This document shows positions 59,901-64,000 of a stretch of DNA of 64,000 bases, piece by piece. The translations under genes and the position numbers were made by a program. The first letter of the stretch is position 1. Each line of letters opens with the position of its first letter. The DNA is from Patiria miniata (Eukaryota; Echinodermata; Asteroidea; Valvatida; Asterinidae), in NCBI RefSeq assembly GCF_015706575.1, contig NW_024037072.1, forward strand, positions 19,283,162 to 19,347,161. The letters are read 5' to 3'. The notes under the pieces were generated by a model. It was not told the origin of the DNA. It did not search any database and was given only the letters and a program-made list of their open reading frames with translations.

Positions 59901-62900
59901 TTAACCGTGAACTTTATGCAATTCACCGGTCATTCGTTCTTACAACAGTGGAGGGCGTCCTCCCATGCATGATGTATTTTTCACGCCCGGAGGTCAACTG
60001 CATGGTCCTTCACGTCCTTGGACAGCAGACATTTGGGGGCAGGTGGGCTGGTGGACTATTATTTTGGGGGTTTTAGAAGTCGATGATTGGTTAGAACGCT
60101 GGGCGGCCATTATTACAAATGAATTCACATATACAATTTGATGAAAGACTTATCGAGTTAATAGCAGTGAATGTTGAACAGACAACCATGCCTAACCTTC
60201 CCAAAACAAAACAAATTCCAACTTGTTGAAACCGAAAGCTTATTATGTACACTGTATGTACTATTATTGCCAAATCTATTGCCAAATTACGCAACTCGTT
60301 GCCACCTATACAAAATGGAGCTAGAAATGTAAACAATATTCAACTCTATAAGGTTTGGTTCGGACTGTGTGGTGCTATTCAGAATCCTGCAGGTGTCTAA
60401 TAGTTTTATTCTTGCCGCAATATTGCGCAACTTACCAGAACGTTTTCTTTTCCATTCACTTTCATGCATGAACAAATACAAGTTTTAATTGAAAAAAGTG
60501 CGAAGCAATCAACTACATGTAGTTACGACCAGAAGGTCAGTATCCCGCCGCCCTAATTCCCGTGCTTGGGACACTGACTTCATCAGGTGTACGTGTGTTT
60601 TGGAGGGTGGGTGGGGGTGGGGTAGGGGGTATTTCTGTCTTGAAAAGGTCCAAACAAACAAGTTACTTTCGGTTTATTTGAAAAACCCGTTCCGGACGAC
60701 GTAGAAGTCTTTCCCAAAAGCTGGCATACAAATAGTGTCAGTCTCCTTCACGGTCAACTGACTTTGTTGACAGGTTAAAGTGATCTCCAAATTGGTTGTT
60801 CCCAGTTTTCATTTAATTTAATAACCAGGAATTATCGAAATCCCGAGTTCTTTTGAAGGCTGGGCGGAAAGCGCTCCCGCGTATTAGTAACGGTGGTGGG
60901 CCCGCCAATGGAACGGTTAATAAAGAGAAAACATCGCACGTACTTGGGCCCCGATGCATCAAAAGGACAACGCCGTGCTATTGTGACGGCCGGCCTTTCA
61001 GTAGCGGTAATTCGGGGGATCAGTCACCGGGCTCAAGGTGTTTTACTCAGGCCTTTATCTCCAACACCTGAGCCGCTAAACACACACCCGGAGTTAACTT
61101 CCTACACAACACAAGGGAACGTGCGAAAAGTAAATAGGCGGTCCAATTATAATTACTGAACGGCACTCATTCGTCACCCGGGTGTCAGTTTGAAGAATTG
61201 CATTAACCTGCGCCCGGTTCCGTTGAGTTTCTCGCTCCTTCTCTTATTTTCAGAGCCAAAGTAATTGTTTCCCATTATTCGGGTGGATTTTCCCGCAGCA
61301 GGCTCACGTGCACGCGATATGGTTTTGACAAACAAGGATGGCGTTGACACGGCGCATTGGATGCGTAATCAGTCAGGATGAGTATCAACTGTAACTACTT
61401 AAGTCAAGCTGACATAAGTTTTAACTTTTGACGAGAAAGTTCATGTGCGTTCACCAAAGTTCTCATTTCTTGTTACCTCTGTCCACTCCTACTGACCCCC
61501 TGCGGTCGGCCAATAGCCCCACGGTTAAATGCACTGGATTAGTTCATCATAATGAGCGTGATATAACCCTGCCCCCGGTAAACCCCATGTCAAGATTACT
61601 ATTATCATGTTATGTATGACTTCACGTTGAATGTTGCAGTCTATTCCGTCATCTTCTGAATGATATTTTAAATCGTTTTATTTCGGCAGGTCGTCAACGT
61701 GCGACATAAAATGCGAGTGTCGATTCTGAAATATTCCCAATTTGATTGTCGTCAGTAACTGAAAGAAAATATTATTAATATGTGATTTCTCAGCTGTTTC
61801 AAAGAAAATTAAGCTCTGTCTACTTGCCAAGCTTTTAAAGTGTGCATTGCCTCAGAATTTAGTGGGGGGGGGGGGGTTTGCCCGCCATCGGTCCGTTCAT
61901 ACAACGAGAGGAGCAACGATGAGGTGCATACATGACGACGCCAAAGAGACAGAAAAAGATTGAAGACATGGTCTGAAATTTGGACAGTACAGAAAACGGA
62001 TTGCAGACACGTTAATTTACATATTCACGCGTTTAGTTTTTTGTTCTTCAAAATAGCAGTCACGTCTGTGATCATAAATAGACGCGCTTAAACAATATTC
62101 AGTGTCCACTGACTGAAGTCAGATACGGGAAAAATAGTCCAATTGGCACCCGGCTGGCCATATTCTCCATGTGAATTGTCAGATGGTATCTAGCCTCTAT
62201 CCCAGCCCCACCCGTCCTCGCTTTTCATTGTTTTATGGTAACGCCTCCATCTTTTTAGATCTTCTTGATTGTTCAGTGGTTCATTCAAAATGTGGACCGC
62301 ATAATTTTTGTCCAGAGGAGGTACAAGATGCTGTCATGATGGATGCAGTGGCTTGGATGCCCTTATCTTTTTATTATTAGCTTATGGCTTTTTTTTGCAT
62401 GTTGCAATCTCAGTATTGTTCATCAAATCTTATACTCCTTTATATAAAACAAAAATACAAGTAAAAGATGTCGAGTAAAGTTTTCAAAAATCCGGCATAT
62501 TTTGAAAAGAAAAAGAAATTCTCCGCAACTGCTCAGTGAACAGGCCTTACAAAATTAATTACCAGAATACATCAGCCCGGCCGCTGTTCTCAGTCAACCG
62601 GATTATGCATGTTGTCCGACGGCTCAATTTGTCTCGCGCTGCCGGAGTGTATATCGCCCGTGCCCAAAGTGCCATCCATCATGTTTTCTAGAGACGAGTT
62701 GTGTTATAGGTGCGGGGACTCTGTGTTTACCGATTGCCACCTAATTGACTGTTGGACGCAATAGTGAAATCTCACACTTTCACTTCAGATGGAGAAAGGG
62801 GCAAGATTAAAGGCAGGGAGAGTTCAGAAAGGAAACATCGGTGTTTTTGATGGAGGCTTACCCTGATTACCTGTTAATTGATAACCTTAAGATTTCAATG

Positions 62901-64000
62901 CATAAGGCACTCACAGAAAACAGCCTCCGATGCCTCAGTTAGCGAGACCGCATCCATAAGAAGGCCTATAGGCTTTATTCACGTGTCCGCCATATTAAAT
63001 TGAAAGCGAGGTTAACATTTTCATTTTTGGAACTTGCGAATAGAAATTAAAGCAAAGTTAACTACAAATTAATACCAGTCTGCTCTGATGAATAATTAAA
63101 TAGTTGTGATTCAGCATACCCTAATGTTTAAAGCCACATTACAAAAATTGAAAGTGAGGCTTGGAACGCATTAATAGTCTGGCACCATCCATTCAACAGT
63201 TCACAATTTATAAAACACATTCAGGAAACACGATCAAAAATGGCTGAATAAGGTCTATTCACCATGGGCCAGTAGCAATACCCCCCAAAAAATATATAAA
63301 AGGCAACAATTTTTCCCTGTTTCATATATTCACATCTCGATCAACCCCGAACCGAAATTATGTTTGCGTACTTATTTCATATAACGTGAATGTTATTTCA
63401 TAAAATATGAATGTAAAAAAAAAAGAATATCATGAACGCTCAATGCATCGAATTCCCCCAAAATACAAATCTCCGGCGCCCTTCATTTTGTATAGGGCCT
63501 ACATGAAAACCCGAGTGTAGCGGTATTTTTTTTTGTATAAATTTGCCAAATAAACGGGAATCGCGACTGCAGCATCTAGTAAGAAACACAGTCAAGGAAG
63601 ACTGAGGAAAAACCACTACCGTCATTTTCCTCAGCGGTAAAAATACGAGCCATTACTGTAACTGAAGGACACGTGAGCGCCTTGCATGGTACGCGAACGG
63701 GAGACGGTCTGCGCCCCAGAATTATATTTTGTTGCGGAATCACTATTATGTGTAGGACCACATATCCGCATCCTATAGTTTTGACTTAAGATGTCCATTC
63801 CTGACATTTTGTCCGATGAATTAACACAAAATGGTGAAAGTTTTCTGCAACAGCTGCGCCGCGGACTCCCGTGCGCAGATGGTGATGCGCATAATTATAC
63901 GGGCCACGTCGTATGCAGCTCAGGAAAACTTACTGAGCATTTCAACATTCTGTGTGGTTGACCCACATATCTTCATCTCAACATGTTGATGTAAGATGCC
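56902..64000. other. No gene recognised
   Basis: No exon-like or element-like structure that I can support. C run at 59699-59710, G run at 61863-61874. Unique GC-rich blocks at 60830-61230 and 62540-62900 are candidate conserved non-coding DNA by composition only. Confidence 0.5.

Noticed and set aside
1..64000. CRISPR arrays, bacterial operons, rRNA or prophage
   Set aside because: No regular short repeats with unique spacers, no ribosome-binding sites with ordered frames, and a clearly spliced animal gene.

Overview
This is non-bacterial, metazoan DNA. It is roughly 40% GC, has a single split gene with GT-AG introns, and contains many short inverted-repeat elements, tandem duplications and long G or C runs. 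The aquaglyceroporin sequence, the repeat style and the excess of the palindrome TAGGCCTA suggest a marine deuterostome, perhaps an echinoderm. That placement is an inference and was not tested against any database.

The one gene I can support lies on the minus strand at 24599-29446. It is a complete aquaglyceroporin (AQP3/7/9/10 clade) in six coding exons, 296 residues long, with both NPA boxes, the diagnostic Asp after NPAR and an intact reading frame. A good 3' splice site just upstream of the ATG suggests an additional non-coding 5' exon.

The left part (1-24.5 kb) is gene-free and built largely from repeats. It holds two abutting inverted-repeat elements with TTTAAAGGG ends (5655-6653), two elements with long arms (7111-7654 and 7804-8023), an element at 9546-9747, the decayed 3' end of a LINE (10344-10746), a 1.7-kb direct duplication (13490-17582), and two small tandem arrays (19305-19800 and 23215-23812, the second with a nested element).

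The middle part (30-44 kb) is also repeat-rich. It holds a 159-bp foldback (31503-31661), a head-to-tail duplication of a 1.5-kb unit (34557-38077), a GTT/GCT triplet array (39474-39699), a family of GC-rich arms scattered over 40309-43990, and two small TTAA-flanked elements (42276-42731).

The right part (44-64 kb) has few recognisable repeats and no supportable gene. Several unique blocks rich in TAAT-type sites are candidates for regulatory DNA of a gene outside the window, but this rests on composition only.

No tRNA, rRNA, CRISPR or bacterial-type system was found. Apart from the aquaporin exons, the open reading frames look like chance frames or frames through repeats.
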